DNA of 5,572 nt from Deltaproteobacteria bacterium. Lineage in GTDB: Bacteria; Desulfobacterota; Binatia; DP-6. The notes below the pieces were generated by a model. It saw nothing but the letters and a program-made list of their open reading frames with translations, was not told the origin of the DNA and searched no databases. Shown one piece after another: positions 1 to 5,415 of this stretch. The position numbers and the translations under genes were made by a program. The stretch is from the NCBI GenBank assembly GCA_005879205.1, contig VBLD01000171.1:1-5572 (forward strand), given 5' to 3'. Position 1 is the first letter of the stretch. Every line of letters begins with the position of its first letter.

Positions 1-353
1 TTCAGGCTCTGGCGGGCCCGGTCGTACTGCCCCGTGCCGTAGTCGTAGATGCCGTCGTAGAAGCCCCAGAGCGCGAGGCGGAAGGAAAGGTCGTCGAGCC
101 GGAACGGCAGGTACGACGCGAGCTTTCCCTCCAGCTCGGGGCTGACGAAGGTGCGGTGCGAAACGAGCTGGAACGGCGCCCGGCTCGGCACCGTCTGCGG
201 CTCGGAATGCTCGGTTGCCAGCGCGCCCTCGGTGTAGGCGCGCGCCCGGAACTCGAAGTCGCGGGCGGCGTCTAGAAAGAATCCATAGCCGGCGCCCGGT
301 CCGAGCGTGGCGCTGAGGCCGAGCAGGAGCGGCCATGCGCGGAGCACCCTCAC
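1..353 (-). CDS. Exported, probable outer-membrane beta-barrel protein (DUF1302-like), N-terminal part
   Basis: Only the first 117 codons are present; the gene runs off the left edge. The frame opens with GTG at 353 (VRVLRAWPLLLGLSATLG...), and an in-frame TAG at 365-363 rules out an earlier start. GTG at 347 is the alternative. AGGGGG at 364-359 lies 5 nt before GTG 353 and could act as a ribosome-binding site. Residues 1-22 look like a Sec signal peptide: a short basic start, a hydrophobic stretch AWPLLLGLSATLG, then a small-residue region GPGAG. The mature part is rich in aromatic and charged alternation (RDFEFRARAYTEG, LVSHRTFVSPELEG), followed by LSFRLALWGFYDGIYDYG. That last segment resembles DUF1302-type outer-membrane proteins found beside export systems in Gram-negative bacteria; this family call is from memory of the pattern, not a search. 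The substrate is unknown. It follows a TetR gene on the same strand, which is a candidate regulator. Export is fairly secure, the family moderately so. Confidence 0.6.
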   Translation of the reverse strand, partial: MRVLRAWPLLLGLSATLGPGAGYGFFLDAARDFEFRARAYTEGALATEHSEPQTVPSRAPFQLVSHRTFVSPELEGKLASYLPFRLDDLSFRLALWGFYDGIYDYGTGQYDRARQSL

Positions 354-361
354 GGGCTCCC

Positions 362-390
362 CCTATCGGACCCGCGTTCGCCGCTGTCAA
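362..390 (-). promoter_or_regulatory. Candidate promoter of the DUF1302-like gene
   Basis: On the minus strand a perfect -35 hexamer TTGACA (390-385) is followed after 17 nt by GATAGG (367-362), a poor -10 that keeps only the central ATA. The predicted start of transcription is about 355, practically on the GTG start codon, so the AGGGGG sequence would be outside the message if this promoter is used. It lies just downstream of the hairpin that ends the TetR gene, which fits a separate transcription unit. Confidence 0.4.
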
Positions 391-414
391 GCAAGCGGCC
401 CTCGCGGCGCCCGG

Positions 415-433
415 AAACCCCCGGCCCCGGGGG
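415..433 (-). terminator. Short GC hairpin with T run after the TetR gene
   Basis: Directly after the TetR stop codon (437-435), the minus strand reads five C (433-429), a GGGGCC loop, five G (422-418) and then TTT (417-415). The position and shape fit an intrinsic terminator. The stem is only 5 bp and the T run only three long, so it may be partial or act as an attenuator before the downstream exported-protein gene. Confidence 0.45.
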
Positions 434-434
434 A

Positions 435-1013
435 TCAGCGGATCAGCGTGTCGACGAGCGAGGCCTTCAGGTGCTGGAGCAGGGGCTCCGAACTCTCCGG
501 GGCGGCGTCGCCCATGAACCCCTGGACGAGGATCCCGTGCAGCGCCGTCATGATGAGCGCCGCGTCCATGCGCGGATCCATCTTGGCGCGAAAGACCCCC
601 TTCTGGCGGCCGCTGTCGAGGATGTCGGCGAGCAGGTTGCGATACACGCGGTGCAGCTCGTTCACGTGCCCGATCAGGTCGTCGGGATGCTTCTCGTCGC
701 GCAGGAGGAGGCTCACGACGAACTTGACCGAGTAGAGGTTCTCGGAGACGAACGCGTAGTACTGGTCGATCAGGCGCTTGATCTGATCGACCTCGGAGAG
801 ACCCTCGAGGTCGTCGACGACGTTGATGAAGTACGGCTCGAGCGTCCGCTGCAGCGCCGTACGGAAGAGCTTCTCCTTGTTCTCGAAGTGCCAGAAGATG
901 AGGGCCTTGGAGACCTGCGCCTCCTTGGCGACCTGCGAGAGCGAGGTGTTGGCGAAGCCCTGGGTGGAGAACAGGCGCGTCGCGGTCCCCAGTATCTTCT
1001 CGCGCGTGTCCAC
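435..1013 (-). CDS. TetR/AcrR-family transcriptional regulator
   Basis: A 192-residue protein of normal TetR length, a DNA-binding repressor expected to act as a dimer in the cytoplasm. The N-terminal domain (about residues 3-50) opens MDTREKILGTATRLFSTQGF. A helix-turn-helix follows at about 24-43 (SLSQVAKEAQVSKALIFWHF), then ENKEKLF, the usual TetR_N layout. The ALIFWHF recognition helix end replaces the more common TLYYHF but occurs in AcrR-like members. The C-terminal ligand domain (about 55-192) is all-helical with no recognisable ligand signature. The start is GTG at 1013; there is no other in-frame start before it and no Shine-Dalgarno at normal distance, the nearest GGAGGG (1040-1035) being 21 nt away. 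It is 34 bp downstream of the rhomboid gene and 81 bp upstream of an exported-protein gene, all on the same strand. That exported protein is the natural candidate target, together with autoregulation; this is inference from position. Confidence 0.93.
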   Translation of the reverse strand: MDTREKILGTATRLFSTQGFANTSLSQVAKEAQVSKALIFWHFENKEKLFRTALQRTLEPYFINVVDDLEGLSEVDQIKRLIDQYYAFVSENLYSVKFVVSLLLRDEKHPDDLIGHVNELHRVYRNLLADILDSGRQKGVFRAKMDPRMDAALIMTALHGILVQGFMGDAAPESSEPLLQHLKASLVDTLIR

Positions 1014-1021
1014 GCGGCACC

Positions 1022-1051
1022 ACGGTGACCGGATCCCTCCGCTGCTGTCAA
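1022..1051 (-). promoter_or_regulatory. Candidate promoter of the TetR gene, with small dyad
   Basis: TTGACA (1051-1046) overlaps the rhomboid stop codon and starts 38 nt before the TetR GTG. The -10 at 17-18 nt spacing (TCACCG or CACCGT) is weak. A 9-bp odd-centred dyad CGGTCACCG (1031-1023) overlaps the -10 position and could be an operator core. The first 12 bases, TTGACAGCAGCG, differ by one base from those upstream of the exported-protein gene (390-379). Evidence is a perfect -35 plus position only. Confidence 0.35.
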
Positions 1052-1683
1052 CCCTCGCGCCGCCCGCGGAGCACCGGCCCGAGGATCATGCCCGCCACGA
1101 ACCCGCCGACGTGCGCCCACACGGCGACCCCGCCGGACGCGCCGGCCCCGAGCGTCGCGACGCCGGTGGCCACCTGCAGGACGAACCACAGCAAGAGGAA
1201 GAAGACCGCGGGGATCTCCACGATCTGGATGAACAGGAAGATCGGGACGAGCGTCACCACACGCGACGTCGGAAAGAACAGGAAATAGGCTCCCGACACG
1301 CCCGCGATGGCACCGCTCGCCCCGACCACGGGGACCCCCGAGTGCACCGCGGTGAGGGCGTGGGTGGCGGCGGCCGCCGCGCCACACAGGAGATAGAAGA
1401 GCACATACCGGACGTGCCCGAGCCGATCCTCGACGTTGTCGCCGAAGATGTAGAGGTAGAGCATGTTGCCGAGGACGTGGAGCCAGCCCGCATGGACGAA
1501 CATGCTGGTGAAGACCGCGGTCAGCGTAAACTCGCGCGGCACGAGCCCGTACGTGAAGAGAAACCCCTCGGCCCGCGGGCCGAGCGTCGCCTCGTGCAAG
1601 AACACCGCCAGGTTGGCCGCGATGATCGTGTAGTTGACCACCGGCACGCGGGACGACGGGATCGTGTCGCGAAGCGGGATCAC
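1048..1683 (-). CDS. Rhomboid-family intramembrane serine protease
   Basis: An integral membrane protease that cleaves transmembrane segments within the bilayer. The 211-residue form starts at GTG 1683 and reads VIPLRDTIPSSRVPVVNYTI, the characteristic N-terminus of one bacterial rhomboid group (MIPLRD..P). ATG 1707, eight codons earlier, is the alternative; neither has a Shine-Dalgarno. Motifs in order: HAGWLHVLGNM (64-74), with the HxxxN pair His69/Asn73 that forms the oxyanion region; GASGAIAGVSG (121-131), with nucleophile Ser123; and AHVGGFVAGMI (190-200), with catalytic His191. About six hydrophobic helices are visible: roughly 15-33, 53-80, 91-113, 120-138, 145-172 and 185-205. All catalytic residues are present, so it should be active. 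The substrate is not predictable from the sequence. It is divergent from the PGPGW-zinc ribbon-ribE operon and upstream of the TetR gene on the same strand, possibly read through into it. Confidence 0.93.
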   Translation of the reverse strand: MIPLRDTIPSSRVPVVNYTIIAANLAVFLHEATLGPRAEGFLFTYGLVPREFTLTAVFTSMFVHAGWLHVLGNMLYLYIFGDNVEDRLGHVRYVLFYLLCGAAAAATHALTAVHSGVPVVGASGAIAGVSGAYFLFFPTSRVVTLVPIFLFIQIVEIPAVFFLLLWFVLQVATGVATLGAGASGGVAVWAHVGGFVAGMILGPVLRGRREG

Positions 1684-1689
1684 TCGCGC

Positions 1690-1718
1690 CGCATACACCG
1701 GCGGCATGAACGCAACAA
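1690..1718 (-). promoter_or_regulatory. Weak candidate promoter of the rhomboid gene
   Basis: Minus-strand TTGTTG (1718-1713), a 17-nt spacer, then TATGCG (1695-1690). Each hexamer matches consensus at only three bases. The predicted first transcribed base is 1683, the GTG proposed as start. If real, it would make ATG 1707 unusable and support the shorter protein. Confidence 0.25.
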
Positions 1719-1743
1719 CCGCACCGCAACCACCGCGCCCGCA

Positions 1744-1773
1744 TTGACCGCGACGCGCGGGCGCCGCTAGAAT
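1744..1773 (+). promoter_or_regulatory. Sigma70-like promoter of the PGPGW-zinc ribbon-ribE operon
   Basis: TTGACC (1744-1749), an 18-nt spacer and TAGAAT (1768-1773) give five of six consensus bases in each hexamer, the best promoter in the window. Transcription would start near 1780, about 36 nt before the first gene. It lies in the divergent gap between the rhomboid gene and this operon. Confidence 0.65.
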
Positions 1774-1815
1774 CGGTCCGGTGTCCACCCCAGGCTGCCG
1801 CTTCACCGCGCTCGA

Positions 1816-2043
1816 GTGACGCGCATGCTGCGCCACACCTTGCGCGCCGGCCGGGTGGCCGTGGGCCTGGCCCTCGTGGCCGTCGGCGTCGTGCTCGCGT
1901 TGCCCGGCGTTCCCGGACCTGGGCTCCCCGTCGTGTTCGGCGGCCTCACGGTCCTCAGCACCGAGTTCCACTGGGCGCGCCGCCTGCGTGACCAGATGCG
2001 ACGCACGTTCGCCCGGTTCACCAGGAGCGCACATGGCGGATGA
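1816..2043 (+). CDS. Small PGPGW-type transmembrane protein
   Basis: A 75-residue inner-membrane protein. A basic start (MTRMLRHTLRAGR) leads into a hydrophobic helix (about 14-30, VAVGLALVAVGVVLALP), the signature turn GVPGPG (31-36), a second hydrophobic segment (37-48, LPVVFGGLTVLS) and then STEFHWARRLRD. The sequence LPGVPGPGLPVVFGGL, followed by an acidic-aromatic-basic stretch, matches the PGPGW putative transmembrane family (PF09656), here with Leu where the W usually stands. The tail to residue 75 is basic. Biochemical function is unknown for the family. GTG 1816 gives this length; ATG 1825 is an alternative with weak GAGTGA before it. It is first in the operon, and its last 11 bases overlap the start of the zinc-ribbon gene, which suggests translational coupling. 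Confidence 0.8.
   Translation: MTRMLRHTLRAGRVAVGLALVAVGVVLALPGVPGPGLPVVFGGLTVLSTEFHWARRLRDQMRRTFARFTRSAHGG
2023..2027 (+). promoter_or_regulatory. Ribosome-binding site of the zinc-ribbon gene
   Basis: AGGAG lies 5 nt before ATG 2033, inside the end of the preceding gene. It decides the start of the zinc-ribbon protein in favour of ATG 2033 over GTG or ATG codons further upstream in that frame. Confidence 0.75.
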
Positions 2044-2341
2044 CAAGGACCGGCTCGGGGAGAAGCTGCACCAGAAGGAGAAGGCGGAGGAGGATCGTTA
2101 CTTCGCGGAACGCGACCGCGAGCTGCTGGCACGCCTGCGACGCCAGAAAGAAGGCGAGAGCCTCGGCTGCCCGCGCTGCGGCACGGCACTCTCCCCCGTC
2201 GTGTACCAGGACGTGAACATCGACCAGTGCCCGGCCTGCCAGGGCGTGTGGCTCGACCGCGGCGAGCTCGAGGCCCTCGCCCCGCGGGAGCGGGGCTCCT
2301 GGCTCGGCCGCTTCTTCTACCGTCCGAAGTCCAGCGTCTAG
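2033..2341 (+). CDS. TFIIB-type zinc-ribbon protein (zf-TFIIB family)
   Basis: A 102-residue soluble protein. Residues 1-42 are a highly charged, probably helical or coiled-coil arm (MADDKDRLGEKLHQKEKAEE...LLARLRRQKEGE). A zinc ribbon follows: CPRCGTAL (Cys46, Cys49), a 16-residue beta hairpin, and CPACQGVWLDRGELE (Cys66, Cys69), the hallmark of the zf-TFIIB family (PF13453). The C-terminus WLGRFFYRPKSSV is short and basic. Bacterial members are small proteins of unknown role; the name comes from resemblance to the TFIIB zinc ribbon and does not imply a transcription factor. It overlaps the PGPGW gene by 11 bp and ends 5 bp before ribE, so the three genes are very probably one operon. Confidence 0.88.
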   Translation: MADDKDRLGEKLHQKEKAEEDRYFAERDRELLARLRRQKEGESLGCPRCGTALSPVVYQDVNIDQCPACQGVWLDRGELEALAPRERGSWLGRFFYRPKSSV

Positions 2342-2346
2342 GCGCC

Positions 2347-2952
2347 GTGTTCACCGGCATCATCCAGGCGACGGGCCGTCTCGAGCGGCGCGAGCCGAGC
2401 GGTGCCGGAGCGCGTCTCCTCCTGGCGACGACGCGGCCCCTCGCGCGGCTCGCCGTCGGCGAGAGCGTCGCCGTGAACGGCGCCTGTCTCACCGTCGTCC
2501 GTCGCGCGGGTGCGCGCTTCGCCGCCGACGTCTCGCCCGAGACCCTGGCGCGCACGACGCTCGGCCGGTTGCCCCTCGGGCGCCGGGTGAACCTCGAGCG
2601 CGCGCTCAAGCTGGGCGACCGGCTGGGTGGCCACATCGTCCAGGGACACGTCGATGCGGTCGGCCGGCTGGAGACGATCACTCCCAACGGCGACTGGCTC
2701 GCCTACGGCTTCCAGGCGCCGCGCCTCCTGTGGCCCTACCTGGTCGAGAAGGGCGCGATCGCGGTCGACGGGGTGAGCCTCACCGTGTTCGCCTGCCGGC
2801 AGGGCTCGTTCACGGTCGCCCTCATTCCCCACACGCTGTCCGTGACGACGCTCGCCGACTTGAAGCCGGGTGAGCGGGTGAACCTCGAGACCGACGTGCT
2901 CCTGAAGCAGATCCGCGCCATGCTGCGCTCGCGGCATCCGGTGGTCGGTTGA
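2347..2952 (+). CDS. ribE: Riboflavin synthase (alpha subunit)
   Basis: Catalyses the last step of riboflavin synthesis, dismutation of two 6,7-dimethyl-8-ribityllumazines to riboflavin and a pyrimidinedione, in the cytoplasm as a trimer. The 201-residue protein has the family's two lumazine-binding barrels. The N-barrel (1 to about 95) starts VFTGIIQATGRL and contains GESVAVNGACLTV, with Cys47 matching the catalytic-region Cys48 of the E. coli enzyme, and VSPETLARTTLG. The C-barrel (about 96-188) starts GGHIVQGHVDAVG and contains EKGAIAVDGVSLTV and IPHTLSVTTL. Length and motifs are normal and it looks functional. The start must be GTG 2347, because FTGII is the conserved extreme N-terminus. 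No clear Shine-Dalgarno is present; the start is 5 bp after the zinc-ribbon stop, so coupling or reinitiation is likely. No other rib gene or FMN riboswitch is nearby. It is convergent with the kinase gene, with 4 bp between stops. E. coli calls the equivalent gene ribC. Confidence 0.95.
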   Translation: MFTGIIQATGRLERREPSGAGARLLLATTRPLARLAVGESVAVNGACLTVVRRAGARFAADVSPETLARTTLGRLPLGRRVNLERALKLGDRLGGHIVQGHVDAVGRLETITPNGDWLAYGFQAPRLLWPYLVEKGAIAVDGVSLTVFACRQGSFTVALIPHTLSVTTLADLKPGERVNLETDVLLKQIRAMLRSRHPVVG

Positions 2953-2956
2953 GATT

Positions 2957-4243
2957 CTAGACGGGCGCCGCGCCGACCAGGTAGGGCAACAGGATTGCGC
3001 CGACGTCCGCCTCCGACCCGAGCTGCTTGCCGATGCCCGAGAGGATTCCCATGACGCGTCCGACGAGGAGCACGTCGGCGGGAATCTCGACCAGCGGGTT
3101 GGTGCCGAACCGCCGGGGCATCTCGGCGCCGAACCGGGCGATCATCTCGGGGTCGGCGTAGGCGCGCCCGTTCCTGATCGCCCAGCCGAGGAACGCCTCG
3201 CCGAGCCAGGCGAGACTGTCGTCGCCCGCGTCGCGCGTCCGAAAGCCGAGCGCGCGGAACGCCGCGGCGACGGCCGGGGCGTCGCCGGTGACGATCGCCG
3301 CGACGAGACGCACGATCCCCTCCCGGAAGCCCGGGGGCAGATCCTTCGCCAGCCCGAAGTCGAGGAGCACGAAGCGTCCGCCGGGCTGGACGAGGATGTT
3401 GCCGGGGTGCGGGTCGGCGTGGAAGAAGCCGTGCACGAGCAGCTGCTCGCAGAACAGCTCGAGGAGCCGGCGGGCCACGTCCGGCGGGTCGAGCCCGAGC
3501 GCGCGGAGGCCGGCGACGTCCGTCACGCGTACCCCCGGCGCGTAGTCCATCACCAGGACGCGCCGGGTGCTGCGCTCGCGCACGACGGCCGGCACGAGGA
3601 CGTCGGGCCGCGCGGCGAGGTGCTCGGCCATGCGCTCGGCGTTGTCGGCCTCGTGGACGAAGTCGAGCTCCAGGGGGACGTACTTGCGAACCTCGTCGAG
3701 GACGACGCGGAAGTCGAACTCGGGCTCGAGGCGCGCGAGCAGGCCGACGAGGATGGCGAAGTTCTCGAGGTCGATCGCCACCAGGTCGCCGATATCGGGA
3801 TACTGGATCTTGACCGCCACCTCGCGGCCGTCGCGCAGCCGGCCGCGATGGACCTGCGCCAGCGACGCCGAGGCGATCGGCACCGGCTCGAGCATCGCGA
3901 ACACCTCGTCGAGCGGTCCGCCGAATTCGCGCTCGAGGTACGGACGGAGCTTGGCCAGCGGACGCGGCGGCACGCGGTCCTGGAGCCGGGAGAGGACCTC
4001 CACGTACTCCGTCGGCAGGATGTCGGCGCGCGAGCCGAGGAACTGGCAGACTTTGATCGGCAAGCCCTCGAGGCGCGTGGCGAGCCGGTAGGTGGCCTCG
4101 GCGCTGCGGCGGTGATGGCGGGCGTAGCGACCGTCGATGCCGGGGAGACCGAGGCGGCCGACCGCCTGGATGAGCTTGTAGCCGCCGTACACCCGCGCGA
4201 CGAGCGACGCCTGCGCGGCGAAGCGGTACGCCCGCGTGACCAT
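2957..4243 (-). CDS. ABC1/UbiB (ADCK)-family atypical protein kinase-like protein
   Basis: A 428-residue member of the UbiB/AarF/ADCK family, whose members support ubiquinone or isoprenoid-lipid metabolism by ATPase or kinase-like activity. Numbering is from ATG 4243; ATG 4252 is an alternative and an in-frame TTG at 4309 is less likely. Motifs in order: the KxGQ-type segment LPIKVCQFLGSRADILP (61-77), with Cys66 where glycine is expected; the alanine-rich nucleotide loop IASASLAQVH (123-132); VAVKIQYP with the invariant Lys145; LELDFVHEADN (191-201, Glu192/Asp194 ExD, Glu198, Asn201); HADPHPGN (275-282) with catalytic-loop Asp277 and Asn282; and LLDFGLAKD (293-301) with metal-binding Asp295. 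The kinase-fold residues are complete. No clear transmembrane helix is seen at the C-terminus, unlike classical UbiB. There is no ubiquinone gene nearby, so ubiB is not assigned. It is divergent from a 62-residue orphan gene. Confidence 0.92.
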   Translation of the reverse strand: MVTRAYRFAAQASLVARVYGGYKLIQAVGRLGLPGIDGRYARHHRRSAEATYRLATRLEGLPIKVCQFLGSRADILPTEYVEVLSRLQDRVPPRPLAKLRPYLEREFGGPLDEVFAMLEPVPIASASLAQVHRGRLRDGREVAVKIQYPDIGDLVAIDLENFAILVGLLARLEPEFDFRVVLDEVRKYVPLELDFVHEADNAERMAEHLAARPDVLVPAVVRERSTRRVLVMDYAPGVRVTDVAGLRALGLDPPDVARRLLELFCEQLLVHGFFHADPHPGNILVQPGGRFVLLDFGLAKDLPPGFREGIVRLVAAIVTGDAPAVAAAFRALGFRTRDAGDDSLAWLGEAFLGWAIRNGRAYADPEMIARFGAEMPRRFGTNPLVEIPADVLLVGRVMGILSGIGKQLGSEADVGAILLPYLVGAAPV

Positions 4244-4323
4244 CGGTGGCATTGTGCGGGGCGGTCCGGGGCGAGGCAACGCCTTGCAATCCTCCGCGCG
4301 GCTCGGCAAGCTCCACGCGCCAA
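4244..4323 (+). other. Divergent control region between kinase and small orphan gene
   Basis: 80 non-coding bases separate two divergent starts. For the kinase (minus strand): TTGCCT (4279-4274), 17 nt, CACAAT (4256-4251), with predicted transcription from about 4244, one base before ATG 4243. For the small gene (plus strand): the self-complementary TTGCAA (4284-4289), 17 nt, and a poor CAAGCT (4307-4312), giving a leader of about 5 nt. An 11-bp dyad AGGC-AAC-GCCT (4274-4284) touches both -35 candidates and could be an operator. Only the kinase promoter is moderately convincing. Confidence 0.35.
4251..4279 (-). promoter_or_regulatory. Candidate promoter of the ABC1/UbiB-family gene
   Basis: Minus strand TTGCCT (four positions unlike a random GC tract; TTG plus C at position 5) is followed after 17 nt by CACAAT (four of six to TATAAT, including the key A2 and T6). 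The projected start falls at 4244, next to ATG 4243, which favours that codon and a leaderless message; ATG 4252 would lie inside the -10. Confidence 0.4.
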
Positions 4324-4512
4324 ATGGCCGAGGAGGGCGCGATCCAGGTGGGCGACCGCGTGATCGGCCTCGACATGCCGGGTATCTTCACCGTCATCGG
4401 GCGGAAGGGCCGGTTCGTCGAGATCGAGAACGACCGCGGTCTCCGTCGCGTGGTGCACGAGGTCGCGCTGCGGCGGGTGAACGGGACGCCCGTGGTCCCG
4501 AAGGACGTCTAG
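4324..4512 (+). CDS. Small conserved-looking beta-rich protein of unknown function
   Basis: A 62-residue soluble protein starting MAEEGAIQVGDRVIGLDMPG. I do not recognise a named family. It reads as a string of short beta strands: VGDRVIGLD, GIFTVIGRKGRFVEIEN, GLRRVVHEVALRRVNG. The early GD-V segment and turn-rich layout suggest a small SH3-like barrel, as in KOW-type modules, but this is a fold guess only. Real coding is supported by the smooth protein-like composition without low-complexity runs, by filling the gap between two genes exactly, and by ending 11 bp before the convergent crotonase stop. The start ATG 4324 is chosen because the upstream in-frame extension to 4246 (rich in C, P, R, S) looks like non-coding translation and would overlap the kinase's control region. 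No Shine-Dalgarno is seen. There are no cysteines, signal peptide or membrane segment. Confidence 0.65.
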   Translation: MAEEGAIQVGDRVIGLDMPGIFTVIGRKGRFVEIENDRGLRRVVHEVALRRVNGTPVVPKDV

Positions 4513-4523
4513 GCCGCTCTCGC

Positions 4524-5408
4524 TCAGCGCCGCCGCCCTGGAGGCGGCAGGAAGTCCGGCATCTCGGCGCTCGGCCGCATCGACCAGCGCGGCTCCCGAC
4601 GCTCGAGGAAGGCGCGCACGCCCTCGCGGGCGTCGGGTTGCGTACCCGTCCACCAGAAGGCCCGCGCGTCGAGGTCGTCGGCCTGCCCGAGGTCGAGCTC
4701 CGTCTGCATGTGCCAGAGCATCCACTTGGTGATCGCCACCGAGACGGGCGCGGTCTCCCGCGCGATCTCCGCGGCGAGCGCGCGCGCCGTGGGCACGAAC
4801 TCGGCGTCGGGGACGACCCGGCTCACCAGGCCCCACTCGAGCGCCTCGCGCGCCGAGAGGATGCGTCCGGTCAGGAGGAGCTCCGCGGCGCGCGCCATGC
4901 CGACGAGGCGCGGTAGCGTCCAGGTGCTGAGCGCCTCCGGCACGACGCCGCGCCGGACGAAGACGAAGCCGATCCTCGCGCTCTCGGCGGCGATCCGGAT
5001 GTCCCACTGCATGGGAAGCGTCGCCCCGACGCCCACGGCGGCACCGTTGATCGCCGCGATGATCGGCTTGCGGACGTCCCAGGCCGCCACCGCGCGGCGC
5101 GGCTTCTGCCAGGGCCGGTCCGCCGGCGCGCCGCCGCGCTCGTAGTCGGCCTCCGCCGTCCGATCGAAGGACCCTCCGCCGCGGGCCAGATCGGCGCCCG
5201 CGCAGAAGCCCCGGCCGGCACCCGTCACGACGATCGCCCGCACCGCGTCGTCGGCGTCGCAGGCGGCGAACGCCTCGTGCAGCTCGCGCCCCATGGTGGG
5301 CGTGTAGGCGTTCAGCCGCTCGGGGCGGTTGAGGGTGATCATCGCGACGCCGTCGCGCGCGTCGAGCAGGATCTCGCGGAACCCGCCCTGATTCTCTTCG
5401 GCTGACAT
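4524..5408 (-). CDS. Crotonase-superfamily protein (enoyl-CoA hydratase/isomerase family), isomerase-type active site
   Basis: A 294-residue acyl-CoA-handling enzyme, cytoplasmic, probably a trimer or hexamer. The crotonase fold runs from REILLDARDGVAMITLNRPERLNAYT (11-36) through the first oxyanion-hole segment GRGFCAGADL (65-74), the second IAAINGAAVGVGATLPMQWDIRIA (117-140), GRILSAREALEWGLVSRVV (181-199) and a C-terminal helical part with REGVRAFLERREPRW (261-275). Compared with rat crotonase, the positions of both hydratase acids are changed: Thr130 for Glu144 and Phe150 for Glu164. A different acid, Glu158 in GVVPEALSTW, stands where delta3-delta2-enoyl-CoA isomerases and PaaG carry their single catalytic acid. 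So double-bond isomerisation is more likely than hydration; this is my hand alignment. An insertion of about 35 residues (75-110, GGGSFDRTAEADYERGG...) lies between the oxyanion segments. ATG 5408 fits the family N-terminus; no Shine-Dalgarno is seen. No other fatty-acid gene is in the window. Confidence 0.92.
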   Translation of the reverse strand: MSAEENQGGFREILLDARDGVAMITLNRPERLNAYTPTMGRELHEAFAACDADDAVRAIVVTGAGRGFCAGADLARGGGSFDRTAEADYERGGAPADRPWQKPRRAVAAWDVRKPIIAAINGAAVGVGATLPMQWDIRIAAESARIGFVFVRRGVVPEALSTWTLPRLVGMARAAELLLTGRILSAREALEWGLVSRVVPDAEFVPTARALAAEIARETAPVSVAITKWMLWHMQTELDLGQADDLDARAFWWTGTQPDAREGVRAFLERREPRWSMRPSAEMPDFLPPPGRRR

Positions 5409-5415
5409 GCGGGCG

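Noticed and set aside
823..1770. Long open frame on the plus strand across TetR and rhomboid genes
   Set aside because: Its translation is dominated by R, E, D, H and V with no fold or motif, as expected opposite GC-rich genes; the minus strand carries clear TetR and rhomboid motifs.
1708..2046. N-terminal extension of the rhomboid frame up to 2046
   Set aside because: The extension has non-membrane, low-complexity composition, overlaps the divergent PGPGW gene and its promoter, and the family N-terminus begins at VIPLRD.
2227..2346. Upstream extension of the riboflavin synthase frame
   Set aside because: It lies inside the zinc-ribbon gene in another frame; the conserved enzyme N-terminus FTGII begins at GTG 2347.
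2953..2956. Terminator between ribE and the kinase gene
   Set aside because: Only 4 bp separate the stops and no hairpin with a T run is visible on either strand there.
2957..4243. Assigning ubiB or ubiquinone synthesis to the kinase-like gene
   Set aside because: The family also includes members with other lipid roles; no ubi gene is nearby, the C-terminal membrane helices of UbiB are not evident and the KxGQ motif is altered.
3407..4363. 318-codon open frame antisense to the kinase gene
   Set aside because: Low-complexity charged translation without motifs, while the opposite strand encodes the complete kinase signature.
3550..5007. 485-codon minus-strand frame crossing kinase, orphan and crotonase genes
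   Set aside because: It is an out-of-frame shadow, rich in R, A and S runs, and overlaps three well-supported genes.
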